A DNA stretch of 64,000 bases from Delphinapterus leucas (Eukaryota; Chordata; Mammalia; Artiodactyla; Monodontidae): NCBI RefSeq assembly GCF_002288925.2, contig NW_022098001.1, forward strand, positions 9,962,094-10,026,093, read 5' to 3'. Below are positions 11,946-26,114 of the stretch, piece by piece; the stretch's first letter is position 1; each line of letters starts with the position of its first letter. A model generated the notes under the pieces. It was given only the letters and a program-made list of their open reading frames with translations, was not told the DNA's origin and searched no databases. A program made the translations under genes and the position numbers.

Positions 11946-14155
11946 CATATATTTAAATTTGTATGCAGACAGTTCTGTTGCTTACATGATAGTGTTGTCC
12001 ACAGAATGTCTTCTTATAATCAAAAGATTATTAGTCAATGATTAGCAAGAGCAAAGGGATGCTAGAGCTTCCTGGGAATGCCAGGTCAAATAGGCATAAA
12101 GGCCTATTGTGGATTATAACAAAATACATGCATAACCTCTCCACACTGTCCTCCCTAGCCCCATTCATTAAGTAGTTTCTCCAGTAAGAGGACACGGCTT
12201 TATCTCCATTCAGTCAGTAACACATTTAAATATACAGGAAACTTCATGAAAATTAGAAAAACATTTTTTAAATGGAATTCAAAGGATCACAGTAACATAT
12301 CTACCATGTTGGAACTCAAAACAAAAGGAATAAAAATTACAAAGGTCATTACACACAATTTTACCAGCACTATAAACAAAAGGAAATGTGAAATGAAAGC
12401 CTGAGCACAAATTCTGACTTCTGGATGAATTAAACGACCACAGATTTAATCATAGATGAAGCATTCATACAAAAAGGAGAAAACAATGACTATATTTTCT
12501 GATGTCATCATTTACTGGCTAATTCTCAAAGAGGTAAATTTAAACTCAGATGCAAACATAGTTAATCTTGATCTCCACATAAATATTTTCTTGAGAGCAA
12601 GAAGAGAAATTAAACATGAAGTGTTCAATACATGAACACCTCCTAATTTGTAAAGTTAAATCAAAGTCTTAACATTGATCACCATATCAAAATTGTCTAC
12701 ACAAAAATCTTCCTGCCCTTTATGGAAAACAAACCTAAATTATTTTAAGATATTTCTCAGCGAACAAGCTTCTCAAGTGATTGTGGGTTTCAAATCCATA
12801 CTGGACTGCTAGCAATCACTCACCTCTTTCTTTTCTTAACCACGCTACATAAACAAAAGAGGGTACATTTTGAAAATATTTACCACATTTTCCCCCATAA
12901 CTCTGTTACCTTATGTAAGCTGCTTTATATGGTCTTTCTGGAATATTAATGTGAATAATCTGCATTAAGATTCTTTCACTTTCAGATCTTTTTCACACAG
13001 ATCAGATTAAATCCATACCTAATACAAAACTAATCCACTAGAAGCATTTTCATTATTTATCTTTATAACCCAATCAGAAAAAAATCCTCAACATTCTAAG
13101 TTTAAATTAATTGCAGTCATGTAAGGAACTTATTTTTGAAATCAGAATTAATTTTTTTAAGTGACTGAGAAAATCTCTCCCTTTGTTAATCTCTCCCTTT
13201 CTTAACTTCCTCACCATTCTTCTAGTCTACCACATTTATTATATACCTACTAAAACAAAATTGATACTAATGTCTTTTTCACTTTTGAAGATCCATCTCA
13301 TATGTTACTGCCTTTGTAAAATACCTACAGATCTCATAGAATGAATTTGTTAATAATTTCTCTATAATTGCAAGGCATGCTCATCTCTTTTACATCTTAT
13401 AATCAGGGTCACCATGTCCTTCTGTATAGGTTGGACACTACACAATTCTAGAAAGTACCATTCAATCTGTACTTGTGTGAATGGCAGGCTCTAGATGTAT
13501 GACCAACAGGTGTGACCATTCCACATGAGCCCTGTCTTTTCTGGGCTTGCAATGTTTTCTTAAATATTTCTTTCTAAAAGACTACTCCCAAGATAGGTAC
13601 TCATTTTCATCTTGACGTTCCAATGAATACAGTACTTAGTGAACAACTGTTTAATGAAACACTCTCCTTTCTGCCAAATGTCCACAATATTTAACTTCAT
13701 TTATCAATTTCACTTGTACTAGCTTTGTTTAGCAGTGTATCACCCCAAGCTTTGATTACTCTACCAAAGTATTTCACAAAGTGTATTTTGTGCAATGTTA
13801 ACATGTAGGCTATGATAAAGGGGTCTTTGGTTAAATGAGTTTGGAGAGTACTGCATTGAAGAAAGTCAAAGTTTTCTTTACTGCAAGAGCTTTTGTATTC
13901 TAACAATATTAAGAATCTCCAAGAAAGGATTCACTGTTTTTACCCTAAAAGGATATGTCCCGTTGACTCCATAAGGGCACATTCCTAGATTTTCATTTGG
14001 GGGGAAAAAAGTAATCCTATCACTTAGGTCATTGTGTTTCTTAAGATTTGGAATGAGCAGGGATAGAGAAATTATTTATGCAGGGGTCAAACAGATCTAC
14101 TCCAGCATGTGTTTATGCAAAAACAAAAACATAACTTCTACCTCTATTATATTAC

Positions 14156-14320
14156 AGTAGTTCTCAGTGGTAAGCCTCTATGGGGTGTTTCAGAAATGTA
14201 TTAGGGCATTTTTGGTTGACTCAATGATTGGGTCTCACTACTGGAATTTAAGGGTTAGCAGTTAGGGTATCAAGAGGTCCTATGATATATAGGACTGTCC
14301 TGAAAAATGAACACTATCTT
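14156..14320 (+). mobile_element. MER5A-type hAT MITE
   Basis: Landmarks cagtagttctcagtgg, catttttggttgactcaatg, tactggaatttaagg and tataggactgtcctgaaaaa follow the MER5A order; diverged. Confidence 0.65.
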
Positions 14321-15274
14321 ACAGACATTGAAGTAGGTAAAAATCCTGCTTATAAGTCAACATTTGAGCATAAAACTGAATTCTGTTTTAAATCTAAACA
14401 CAATATTTTTGCATTTATGCATGATTTTATTTATTAAGAGTTCCAGAAATGCAACTACTGAAATGAAAAGAATAAAAACTTTTGTTTGAAACTTTATCAA
14501 GTTTGCCATTACCTCAGGAAATCACAGCAACAACAACAGTACCAACTTGTGGTATTTAACAAAGACCTGCACAAGTCTATATGCGGCAGACACGCTCACA
14601 GTAATTCTATGTACCTGGCTACTTCATTACAACTTCTAATGTAACCATGCCTGAGCATTTATATATTAATAATTACTATACCTTAAATTAATTTCCTTTA
14701 CTCCTTTATATTTTATTCAAAATACTAGATATTTTTGAAATTATATGTATATGTAGGTCATATTATGTTTATTTTCATTTCAGGATAGTAAAGGGGGCTT
14801 TATAAAACATTTGTTATTAAAAGGGGCACTGGCACACTGGGTGAAGTTATGGTGTTAAAAATGAAAAGAAAGGCTTCTATGATCAGAAGGAAGAGGAGAG
14901 AACTTTGGGTCAGACAAGACTGAAAAATCACTAACCTAAAGATAACAAAGGCACTCTGGTTCTGAGCCTCTTTTGTATCAGCTTCTACACATTTCCATAC
15001 TTCTGAGGAACCATACATTTACTGTCTCAGTTTTTGCCATTTCACAGAACCCCTACTGTCCTGAACTACCCCACTAACTACTAAAAGTGATTAAAATACT
15101 TGGACCTAAAAGAAACAGTAATACACAGCCACTGCTACCATAGCTCCTCACGAACCTTTTAAACTCACTAGCTTCCAGAGAGGTATGGTCATCTTCATTC
15201 TCAATCCTGATACAGAACTCTGTGGTATATATACCACCCTTCATTTAGTAACAGAATTTTTCAAAAACACTTAC

Positions 15275-15478
15275 CTCAGTAGTAGTTCCAATGTCAGCAG
15301 ATGGGCTACATGTGCTGGTATCTGGAGGAGCTGTGCCTATACTGCTTCTAACTGGAGAACTAGGGACAGGCCCCACTACGGACTCCGGATAAGCTGAAAA
15401 AGAACTGAGATTGCCTCTCCTCTGAATCTTATTCCAGACTTCATTCATGGTATCAGTTAGCTCATATAAGAGCTGCAC
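15275..15478 (-). CDS. VPS13B: VPS13B internal exon, 204 bp
   Basis: The minus strand reads tctgcttag/GTGCAGCTC at the acceptor and ACTGAG/gtaagt at the donor, a consensus-strength donor. It is phase 0 to phase 0, so skipping would remove 68 residues without a frameshift. It encodes VQLLYELTDTMNEVWNKIQ, followed by a Ser/Pro/Thr-rich linker including VVGPVPSSPVRSSIGTAPPD and CSPSADIGTTTE. In VPS13B this linker is expected to be flexible, looping out of the folded rod (inference from composition). Together with the next exon it makes one low-complexity, potentially phosphorylated insert. No stop or frameshift. Confidence 0.96.
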
Positions 15479-17204
15479 CTAAGCAGAAGGGAAAAAATAA
15501 AAAGGAAAAACAAATCTTTCAACTTCTGGTCACAACTGACTAAAATATTAAATGTGAGAAAATGAAAACAAGTCCAGGGAAATAAGAATATATGAAACAA
15601 AAATCTATCATTGTATCACTGATCATGGTATTATATCATAACCTATAATCTGTGATATATAATTATTATATATTATATATACTGTAATTATTATATATAT
15701 GATCATGACTATTTTGTCATGATACCACAATTCTGATGAGATATAGAGAAAAATAATTCATATAAAAATATACAATATTAAACATTTTATCATGAATTGA
15801 ATTTGAGAAATATAATTAATTTATTCATACTTTTAATTTGCCACATAGTCACATTTTCATATTTTATAAGCAATTTAGCATTTCTGTGGGAAAATAATGC
15901 TAATAAAATAATGCTAATAAAACAGCTTATTATGGTACAGTAGATTTCTTTTAATATATGACTAATAGAACAACCACAAAGAAATGCCTTTTAAACAGAG
16001 GTCAGGATCAAAATTAGAAGTCAAATATATCCTAGTAAACATGATTATTTAGTTATACATGAAATAATTACCATTCTTATTTCTAAATTATTTACACATT
16101 TAAACTTTCTCTGTTTTCTGAAGAATAAATCTGAAATTGGATTTCTTGCCCAGCAAAATAAAGTAAAAAAGAAAGATATAACACAGAATAGTAAAAGGAA
16201 AATGTTACATATGAGACTTTTCTATAGATAAAGAACATAAACTATCCAACCTACTATTCCCCTCAGATTTGTCATTCCAATATTCAGAAAAAAAAATTGT
16301 TTAACTTGCACGTTGTTTGACTAAGTTCTAAGATATTTATATAAGATTTCATAAATAAGCATTAATCATGGAATCTGTATGACAACATATTGCCATATAC
16401 TGTATAAAACAAGCCTAGGGGGAAAAATGCAAACACAATGTATAAGCAAATCCACAGCTGGATACCATATTCTGCTTGCCATTAAAAAAAAAAAAAAAAG
16501 AAAGAAAGAAATTCTCATATTTATAAGAAGTTTCAGCCCCAGGACACATCCAGATGATAAAGCTGGCTTCTTATGTGGGCAGAACAGATGCCTAAAAACA
16601 GTGTTGTCAATCCTTATTTGATATAAAACAGTATATGGGTTACAGTTTTCTCCTGCTTTTTGTGTGATGAAGTCTCAAACCTCAGGTTATAGCTCTTTTT
16701 GTTTAAAAAAAAATCTAATGGCTAGAGATCCTACAAAAAAGCTCTTAGAAAAATTTTAGTTCATATTCTTTTGTCTTTCATAATCATGAGTGTTTTCTAA
16801 AAAGAAACCATTTTGTTCCAAACCAAATTTTTAAAAAGATTATTTTACTTTTTCTTAAACAATTAGAACTGACAAATAAGGAAAGCATAAACAGTTTCTA
16901 AATACTTTCAAAGGCATAAGGTTTATTTACCTAAGAGAATTGATGCCGCTTTTATTGTCACTACTTCTGGTTTCCTTTAACCGTTACCATTAAAAAATTG
17001 TATATGAATGTCACCAAGTACACTGTGTATTCAGCATGCCAAGCAAACACTGACATAAACTTTAAACGTATTATTATTTTCAAAGAAGAAAGCTGCTATC
17101 ACAGAATCCAGACTTCACAAATTCAGAGGTTTTAAAAAATAGGGCAAAAATGCTGAAGATAAATGTTCAACTCTTATCCTTCAAGCTGTACTGAAAACCA
17201 TGCC

Positions 17205-17920
17205 AACTAAAGCCACAATGAGCTACCACTACCCACCTATTAAGACGTCTGAAATTAAAAAGCATAACCAGACCAAGTATCAGTAAAGATGCAAGCAGCT
17301 AAAACTCTCATTTACTCTGATGGAATGCAAAATTTAGAATACAGTTTGGCCATTTCTGAAAAAAACATATACCTACAATGTGAATGAGCCATTTCCTAAG
17401 TGTTTCCCCAAGAAGAATTAAAATCTATGTCCACACAAAGACCTATATAAAAATGTTCATAGAAGTTTTATTTGTAATAGTCTAAAACTGGAAAAAATCT
17501 CAAATGTTAACCAATAAGTTAACCAACAATACAACAGAATACTTAGCAATAAAAATAAATTAGAGATTCATGCAAAACCAAGGATTAACCCCAAAATTAT
17601 TATGCTGAATCAAGGAAGCTAGGCGAGAGAGAGATAGAGAGAGAGAACGCAAACTGTATGATTCCATTTATACAGAATACTAGCAAATGAAAATTAATCA
17701 ATAATGACAGTATCAGTGATTGCCTGGGATTGGGGGAGGAGTAAAAGGAAGGATTACAAAGGGGCACAAAGAAACTTTTGAGGATGATGGATTAATGCAT
17801 TATCTTGATTGTGAAGATGATTTCATGGGTATACATAGTCAAACCTTATCAAATTAGATAATCTAAACATGTGCAGTTTATTGTATTTATGTCAACCCCA
17901 ATAAAACTTTTTAAAAAGAT
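17205..17920 (+). mobile_element. Old L1 3' end
   Basis: Sense landmarks include agccacaatgagctaccact, aaaaatgttcatagaagttt, aactgtatgattccatttat and the terminal caaccccaataaaac. It includes an expanded (GA)n run at 17625-17647. No open frame. Confidence 0.8.
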
Positions 17921-18124
17921 CTCTAAAAAATGAGCACCACGTGAGGCAGCTTTATATGGGTTATGTATGAAGGTGATTGAATATCAATAATATTTTGCAT
18001 ATCAAATACTGATTGGATATGCAAGATATTAAATATTAAAAAGTAATATTTTATTGTTGAAAAATTAACTGCGCATACATTTTCTCATTTAATCTTATAA
18101 CCAATCAGAAAGAAGACTTAATTG

Positions 18125-18300
18125 GACTGGAGAGGCTGAGACAAACCTCAAGGAAATACATTCTTGAAGGATAGATAGGATTTAAGTGGGTGCAAAAAGC
18201 CATTCCAGTCATAAGAATACCAAGAGCAATAGCCAAGTACAGGAAATGAACAAGACATGACAAAGGGGCCATGACAAGTTTTGCAGCATATTAGGAGAGT
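18125..18300 (-). mobile_element. L2 relic
   Basis: L2-type order: cattcttgaaggatagatag, gatttaagtgggtgcaaaaa, gccattccagtcataagaat. Diverged. Confidence 0.5.
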
Positions 18301-19739
18301 CAGATAGAAGAGAAAATAGAAAGGTAGACATGAAGAAGAAAAACCATGGATATACAATGTCAATGGAAACCAAGCAGGAATGGAACTTCAACAAGCAATT
18401 ACTGATCCATGTTGAACAAAAAAGAGCTCTAAGTGAATATGAATTTAGAAAGGCTATTTCATTTGGCACACAGGTTGTTACTAATCATTAAAATTCAGTT
18501 TCAAAAGAAAGAGTTTTTGCCAAAAACAAAAACATCCTTTTCATACAGGGCATTACACTTAGTCTACTTTTGTTTAAAAGATAAAAATAAAAATCAGGAG
18601 CTCAGAGAAATTAAAAATGGGTGATTTGTCTAAGACTACAAATCCAGTTTTGTCCGAACTGAATGCTTATGTTCTTAGACAGTAATGCCAAATTCCATTA
18701 GCTTGGTGAAAACTGAACTTACAGCAATAAAAACTATGACAAAATGGATAGAAAAGGAGCATAAAAAACATTATTTCTCTAGTTTTACAACTTAAAACCC
18801 AAAAATGCAAAGATACTTTTATGTTTTGGGGAATGCCTTATAGGTAGACAAAATGTATCAATTTATTGGTAGGGGGAAAATTAAAATTTTATTATATTAA
18901 AGAAGATTCCTTATTAAAGAAGATTCATTTAATTTTGGAATGAACACAATTTTTAAGGTCTGAGAGACTATTGCCTAAAGACATTAAAGGGAATTGGGTA
19001 ACTTTAGTAAAACACTTAAGATAAAAGGCAAGGTTGGTGCAAATCACTCCTAGGAACAAATTCTCTGAATATTCAACCAGGTTAAATACTTACAGCATCT
19101 AAGGCTTTTAATGGCAGTGAGTTCCAGGAACTGACACAGCGATTTAGGTCTCTATAGTTGATACAGAGATCTACAACAATGTCAGACATGACAATAAATT
19201 TGGTCTAGGCCTGCCCTACATATAGAGCTTGCACTATATTTTAGACTATATAAACTACTTGAGGGCTCTGAGCAATAATGAATCTAATTAATTGCTTACA
19301 AGAGCAAACACTTCTGACGTCACTCTAACGAATAAACAAAAGAATGGTACTGAAGTAGGAATTACTTGAATGGAATCAAGCTTATACGCTGGCTATAATC
19401 CAAAGTTCATAAAGCTTCTGACAGTGTATGTGAAATTTAGTGGGCATATACATTGTTCTGGGGAAAAGGCTTTTATAACATTCTCAAAGAAGTCCATGGC
19501 ACAAAAAAGGATAAGAAGTACTTCACAAAAAACACAAATAAGAAACAAAAAAGCCCCCAGATTAATCAGTGAGAAACCACTCACACGAAAGAGGTTTATT
19601 TTGGGTCATTAATCTTAAAAGGAAAAATAAAAATAGTAAAAGAAATTTTAGGAACTTATATGCACATGGATATTTGGGCCCACGATACACTATAAGGCAG
19701 GACACCCAGAAAATAAAAAGAGACATATAGATATATTTC

Positions 19740-20050
19740 ACTAAGGAAGATTAAACGTTTTTGGCCAAAGATGCCATAAAGTTTAAAGGCAAATAACTGC
19801 ATTACAGATACAGGGTTTGTATTTATAGAATATAAGGGAGGCTCTTCAAATTGCTAAGAAATTTAATAGAAAAATTAAGTAAATGATATGAAATATCAAC
19901 CATAAAAAAGCAAATTCACTGGCCAATAAACACTGAAAAATCTGTTCATCCTTATTAATAATCAGGAAAATACAAATTAATGTAAACAACATGAACTGTC
20001 AATTCACAAAAGAGCAAACTCAACAGCCAATAAACATCTGAAAAGTTGCT
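19740..20050 (+). mobile_element. Old L1 ORF2 fragment
   Basis: Two partly repeated L1-like stretches share the motif gccaataaacatctgaaaa (aaagcaaattcactggccaa at 19910; aactcaacagccaataaaca at 20019). This suggests a local duplication within an old L1. Confidence 0.6.
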
Positions 20051-20440
20051 CAAACACCTGGTTTCATTTCCCTTCAGCATGAAGGATTTCCTTTAGGATT
20101 TCTTGTAGTGCAGTCCTACTGGTGACAGATTCTTTCACACGAAAAATGTCTTTATTTTGTCTTCATTCATAAATGTTATATATTTTTTTACTTAGAATTT
20201 TGGGTTGAGAGGCTTTTAATTTTCTTAATTTTCACGATTTAAAGATGTTGTTCTTTTGACCACTACAGTTTCTTATGAGAAGTAAGCTAACAAAATCTTG
20301 GTTCTCTTGCATGTAATGTGTCATTTTTTTCTCATGATACCTTCAAGATATGCTCTTTATCTGTGGCTTTCAACAGTTGGATTATGATGTGTGTAGGCAT
20401 GGCCTTCTTCATGTATTTATCTTATTAATTCTTCTCCCCT
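20050..20440 (-). mobile_element. Old L1/HAL1 fragment
   Basis: Reverse-complement L1 landmarks: ggatttcttgtagtgcagtc, tctttattttgtcttcattc and ttaaagatgttgttc. It directly abuts a plus-strand L1 piece, so the junction is composite. Confidence 0.6.
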
Positions 20441-23400
20441 CATTTCTGGCCTACATGTAGCACTCAATAAATATCTGCTGAATTCACTTAGGAAAAAAAA
20501 AAAATCAAATCATCCTTTGTAATTTTGACAGAACCCAGAGGGAGTCTGGAAGGCTAAAGCAACCACTCACAAAAAAGAGATTTGGAGTGTCATGTCTTAC
20601 CATTAAAATTTAGGTTAATCTGGCACACAAGGATATAAAAGAGTACCTACTCCTTACTTTTTTCTTTGAGTACATGTTGATTCTTCGAAGTCCTACATTG
20701 TTTTGTGACTTCCTGTCCCTTCAGGAATACTGCTACATTCCACCAGGGATATTCATACCAATTTACATAGAGGATCTCACATTTTATATCAGAGTCAATC
20801 TAAACTAACAAAATGACATTCATATACCATTTGAGAGTTTGCAAGGTATTTTCATAACTATCTCACTTAAACTTCCCAACAACCTGGTGATCAACTTTGG
20901 ATATAGCAGGTGCTAACAATTTTACAGAAGTTGGTTTATCAGGAATTATCAAGAAGATAAAGTAGAATTAAGTGAATAAATAAAATTCCTTACACTTTGG
21001 GTGCAAAGGGATTCTCAGGGCATGAGGTTCATTCAGTCTTGGTTTAATTCTCAGGAAAGAAAAAAAAAAAGGCCCTTGGTATTTGGGGAGAAGCAGCAAG
21101 GAGCCCGTGGGAATCAAGTGATCAAGGAAAGGACAAAAGGAAGGAGCAGACATAAGAAGGTAATACCAGGCCAAACATAAGTTCTATTTATGTGATGACT
21201 TGGCTTAGAACTGGTTTATATTTAAACAAGAACAACAAAACCTGAGCTTAGTTCTAAATAAGGTGAATATCTAAAGAAGATATCCCAGAGCTGTAGTTTT
21301 GAGCCACAGTCCTACATTTAGTAAGACTCAACAGAAATCGACATACTATTGAGTATCTCAAAGTAAAAGAAAAAAATTTTTTTAAAGATTAATAATAGTG
21401 GGGTCCCAGGCTAAAACCATAATGGGAACAGAATTTATTCTCAGCTGGGATAGCTATGGATAACCAGAACATGTGGAGTAGGACAATCCTCCCAAGGCTA
21501 TAATGACTCCTAAAATAAGTCTCTAAAATATAAGGTCTCTGGTAGGTAACTCCAAGTAGTAGTTAGCTGTCTATTATATAGGAACTGAGCTACTACTAAA
21601 TATAAACTATGAATAAAAATTTTTTTCTTATTATCCTCAAAAGTTTCTTCATATCCCTTTGTAGTCTATCCTTCCTACCACCCCCTTCTCCTTCCCTCTC
21701 CCTGCCCTGCCTCCAGGCAACCAGGAACCTACTTTCTGTCACAATGTAGTAGTTTACACATTATAACATTTTATATAAATGGAATTATACAGTAAGTACT
21801 CTTTTTTGGTCTGGCTTCCTTCACTCAGTGTAATGACTGCAATATTTTTTCATGATCTTGCATTTTATCAATAACTCAGTCTTTTTTATGGCTGAATAGT
21901 ATTACATTGTATGGATAAGCCATAATTTGTTTAATTTGTTAAATTCACTTACTGATGAACATTTGGGTTATGTTTAGTTTTTGGCTATACAAATAAAGCT
22001 GTTAAATACATCCATGTAAAAGTCTCTGAGTGGATATACATTTTTGTTTCCCTGAAGAAATACTTAGGGAAGAATGGCTGGGTTGTATGTTTATTTCCCC
22101 CCCTCCAGGAACTTCAAAGTTGTTTCCAAAGCTGTTATGTAATTTTTACATTCCCATCAGTAGTATACAGAGTTCTAGTTGGTTCATAATACTCCATCTT
22201 TTAAATTATAGCCAATCTAATAGGTATGTAGTGGTATGTTTTCATGTTTTATTTTGTTTTTTCCTGATGAATAATGATGTTGAGTATCTTTTCATGTGTT
22301 GACTGACCAGTCACACATCTTGTGTGGTTCTAATCTTTTCCCCATTATTTGTATTCATGTTATTTTATTTATTGTTCTTTGTCTTCAGGTTACCAAGCAG
22401 AAAGGATTCCATAAATATTCTGGTAACAGTTTGGTAAATGTGTTGCTAATACTTTTTCCAAGTGTCTGGCTTTCTGCTATCTTAATGTGTCTTTCGAGGA
22501 GAAAATGTTTTTAAACTTGATTATGCCCAATACCTAGATCAATCTGGGGACAGCTGCCATCTTAACAATATTGAATCTTCTAATCTATGAACAGGTATCT
22601 TGCTCCAGTTAGATGTTCAAGTTCTCTCAGCAATGTTTTGTGGTTTTCAGGGTAGAGGTCTTGGACATCTTTTGTTAAATTCATTTCTGTATGTTTGTTG
22701 GCACCAATATAAATGGAACTGATTCATTCCATTTTCCAGTTGTTAGCTGCTAGTACAGAAAAATACAATTGGTTTTTATATATTTATCTTGTCTCCTACA
22801 ACCATAATAAGTTTATTAGTTCTAGTAATAGTTTCTTAACTCCTCCAGGATCTTCTGTAAAATATTTGATCATATGAAAATAGGGAGAGTTTTACTTCTT
22901 TTCTTATCTTTGTGTCTTTTATTTCTTTTGCTTGGTTAATTGCAATGGCTAAGATGGCCAATATGACAAAGAACAGGTGATAGAAGGAGGCATTCTGGGC
23001 TTTTTCTTGATCTTAGTGGGAAAAAGTTCAATATTTTACAATTAAGTGTGATATCTGGTTTCTCAGATATGAGTTATTATTTAATGTCCAGATATTTACA
23101 GTTTTCCTAGTTATTATTGATTTCTAATATAATTTGACTATGGTTAGATAATATACTTTACTGATTTTAATTCTCTTAATATAATGAGACCATGTACACC
23201 TGAAAAAAATGTGCATTCCATGGTTGTTGAATATAGTGTTCTATAAATGTCAATTAGGTCAAGGTGAGTTCACAGTATTTTTCATATCTTTTATATCTCC
23301 AATTATTTATTTTTCATCTAGTTGTTTTACAACCACTGAGAGAGATGGTATAAAAATTTCCTAATATGATTGAATAGAATTACCTGTTTTTTCCTTTAAT

Positions 23401-23631
23401 TCTGTCCATTTTTCTTTCATGTCCTTCTTTATCTCTGGTAATACTTTTTCTTTTTGTCTATTTTATTTGATATTAAAATAAATAAGTCCATCCTTCTTAT
23501 GCTGTTTGTATGGTGTATTTTTTCCTACGCATTTATTTATATTGTTTCTTTATATTTTAAGTGCTTCTCTTTTAGGCAACATATGCAGAGTCTTGCTTTA
23601 TTCCTACCCTAATAGGAGCAGTTGGACCAGG

Positions 23632-23813
23632 GGTCAGAAGACTTTCTGTAAATGGTCAGATAGTAAATATTCTAGACTTTGTGAGCAACATAGTGTTCTC
23701 CCTTGCTGTTACTTAATTCTGTGGTTGTAGCATGATGGTAACCTTACACAGTATGTGAAAAAAGGCATGTGGCCAAATTTATCTGCAAGCCTTAGTTTGC
23801 TGAATCCTGGTCT
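23632..23813 (-). mobile_element. hAT-Charlie-type MITE
   Basis: Starts caggggtcagaagactttct, then agatagtaaatattctagac, and ends in a diverged inverted terminus; inserted in old L1. Confidence 0.7.
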
Positions 23814-24186
23814 AAACACTCCCAGTTAGGATCATAACATTTAATGTAATACTTGCTAAGGCAGGATCAGCTCTACAATTTTATTTTTTGTTTTCTGTTT
23901 CCATCCTCTGTTTTATGTAACTCTGTTACCACTTCTTCACTTCTTTAGATTATTTGAATACTTCTTAGTATTTCATTTTAATTCATCTATTGGCATTTTG
24001 GTTATATCTCTTTGTATTTTTGCTTTTTTTTTAGTAGTTATTCTAGGAAATTATAATCTATGTAGAAAAACTTTCACAGTCTACTTTTAAATTTATACTG
24101 TACCACTTCATGAGATATTTAGAAATCTGACAACCACTCGGTCCCCTTAGCCCATCCCCCACTAACCTTGATGATGAAGTTGTCTT

Positions 24187-24509
24187 TTTTTTTGGCTGTG
24201 TTGGGTCTTCGTTGCTGCTCACAGGCTTTCTCTAGTTGCAGTGAGCTGCACTTCCTTGTGGTGCACGGGCTTCTCATTGCGGTGGCTTCTCTTGTTGTGG
24301 AGCACTGGCTCTAGGTGCATGGGCTTCAATAGTTGTGGCACGTGGGCTCAGTAGTTGTGGCTCGTAGGCTACAGAGCACAGGCTCAGCAGTTGTGGCACA
24401 CGGGCTTAGTTACTCCACAGCATGTAGGATCTCCCTGGACCAAGGCTCGAACCTGTGTCCCCTGCATTGGCAGGTGGATTCTTAACCACTGCGCCACCAG
24501 AGAAGTCCC
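24187..24509 (-). mobile_element. CHR-family SINE (long form)
   Basis: Reverse complement ending gcgccaccagagaagtccc, with the B-box region near ggctcgaacctgtg. A 10-bp target duplication, aagttgtctt, sits at 24177-24186 and 24510-24519. Inserted in old L1 sequence. Confidence 0.93.
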
Positions 24510-24885
24510 AAGTTGTCTTGTATATTAAATCCACATACACTAAAAGGTCTAGCAGACAGTGTTGCGGATTTTGCTTTCCACAGTCATACATATTTTTTTA
24601 AATAGTTAAAAAAAAAAAGATTTATCAAGCTATTTATCATTTCTGTTGGTTTTCCTTTATTTCTGAAGATCCAAGTTTTCATTTGGTACCACTCCCTTTT
24701 AACTTGTAGAACTTCCTTCAGTATTTCTTGTAAAGTAGAGGTGCTGGTGACAATTTTCCTAGTTTTCTTTCATGTACAGTGTCTTTATTTCACTTTAATT
24801 TCTGTGAGACATGCACACTGTCTTGACAGTGTTTTTCTGTTAGCATTTTAAAGATATTGTTCTAATGTCTTCTGTCCTCTGTGGG

Positions 24886-25100
24886 GTTTTTTGTTTGTTT
24901 TTTTAATATTTATTTATTTGGCTGCGTTGGGCCTTAGTTGCAGCAAGCAGAATCTTCATTGCCACATGCGGGATCTTCGTTGTCACATGCGGGATCTTTG
25001 GTTGCAGCATGCAGGATCTAGTTACCTGACCAGGGATTGAACCTGGGCCCCCTGCATTGGGAGCGCAGAGTCTTAACCGCTGGACCACCAGGGAAGTCCC
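24886..25100 (-). mobile_element. tRNA-derived SINE (CHR/Bov-tA type)
   Basis: Reverse complement with ggctgcgttgggccttagtt and ggaccaccagggaagtccc. An imperfect target duplication, tgtcctctgtgg / tgtcctctatgg, at 24873 and 25102 flanks it. Confidence 0.9.
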
Positions 25101-25595
25101 ATGTCCTCTATGGTTTTTAATGAGAAATCGGCACTCATTCAAATTAAGCCATATATAATGTATCTTCTTGCAGCTGCTTTCAAGATTTTAAAAAAATTTA
25201 TCCTTGGTTTTTAGTATTTTAATCACAACGTGTCCAAGATAAACATGCTTGGGACTGGGTAAACTTCATGAATATGTAAAAGCCTATCTCTTTCTGCAAA
25301 TTTGGGAAATTTGTACAATTATTTGTTAATATTTTTCTGGCCCCAGCTTTTTCTCCTTATCTTCTGGAATTCCAATTACACATATATTTGAACATTCCGT
25401 CCCACAACCACTGAAGATTCGATCCTATTTTTAATATCTTTTCTTCTCTGTTTTCCAAATTCAATAATTTCTATGCACAATGTTCAAGTTCAATGACTCT
25501 TCTGTCACATGCAGGTCACCTCTAAGCCCATATGGTATGGTTTTTTTCTTTCAGGTATTGTATTTCCAATTCTCAAATTCCATTTGATTGTTTTT

Positions 25596-25801
25596 TGGGG
25601 GTTTTTTTTGCGGTACGCAGGCCTCTCACTGTTGTGGCCTCTCCCATTGCGGAGCACAGGCTCTGGATGTGCAGGCTCAGCAGCCATGGCTCACGGGCCT
25701 AGCCGCTCCACAGCATGTGGGATCTTCCCAGACCGGGGCACGAACCTGTGTCCCCTGCATCGGCAGGAGGACTCTCAACCACTGCGCCACCAGGGAAGCC
25801 C
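25596..25801 (-). mobile_element. CHR-family SINE (short form)
   Basis: Reverse complement of the same subfamily as 5836-6040. A perfect 15-bp target-site duplication, catttgattgttttt, lies at 25581-25595 and 25802-25816. The open frames that cross it in both directions are SINE sequence, not genes. Confidence 0.95.
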
Positions 25802-26114
25802 CATTTGATTGTTTTTATACTTTACTTCTCCATTGAGAATTCTTACGTTTTTCATTCAGTGTTGCTTTCCTTTACACCTCATAAAAAAAAATTATAATAG
25901 CTGTTTTAAAGTCTTTTTTGCAATTCAATTATTTAAAAACCAAACTGGGAACATTCATTTATGTTGTTAGTTTTTTTCCCCAGCGTATATAGAATAATCA
26001 GTGGGACTGATGGGCTGAGATGGGCTTCTGCTGCTATGACAGAACTAAATCTTTTTTTTCCCGTTTAACAGCTTCTGTGATAAAGGATGTAAAGAAGGTG
26101 AATCTGTTTCTCTA

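Larger units (their letters stand above)
812..15274 (-). other. VPS13B: VPS13B intron, about 14.5 kb
   Basis: The intron contains hAT MITEs (1073-1259, 14156-14320), L1 fragments (2187-2810, 4833-5142, 5235-5385, 7695-8290, 8865-9200, 10242-10750, 11407-11945), a CHR SINE (5836-6040), a mariner MITE hairpin (10031-10106) and a MIR/L2 relic (9260-9400). I see nothing classifiable in 1480-2160, 2830-4820, 5390-5820, 6060-7690 (6790-7080 may be an old L1 piece), 9430-10020, 10760-11400, 11950-14150 and 14330-15270. Confidence 0.85.
21600..26110 (-). mobile_element. Long old L1 tract, nested with later insertions
   Basis: Minus-strand L1 runs from 3' UTR (ggctgaatagtattacattg at about 21891) through ORF2 (atcaatctggggacagctgc at about 22538; ttctataaatgtcaattagg at about 23241) to ORF1-side or HAL1-like sequence (ttccttcagtatttcttg at about 24713, continuing to about 26000). 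It is interrupted by a MITE (23632-23813) and three SINEs (24187-24509, 24886-25100, 25596-25801). It may be one element or two similar ones. No frame survives. Confidence 0.7.

Noticed and set aside
15185..15397. Plus-strand open frame of 70 codons
   Set aside because: It is the shadow of the minus-strand VPS13B exon 15275-15478.
25505..25897. Cluster of four overlapping open frames on both strands
   Set aside because: All lie in the short CHR SINE at 25596-25801, whose GC-rich body is open in several frames by chance.
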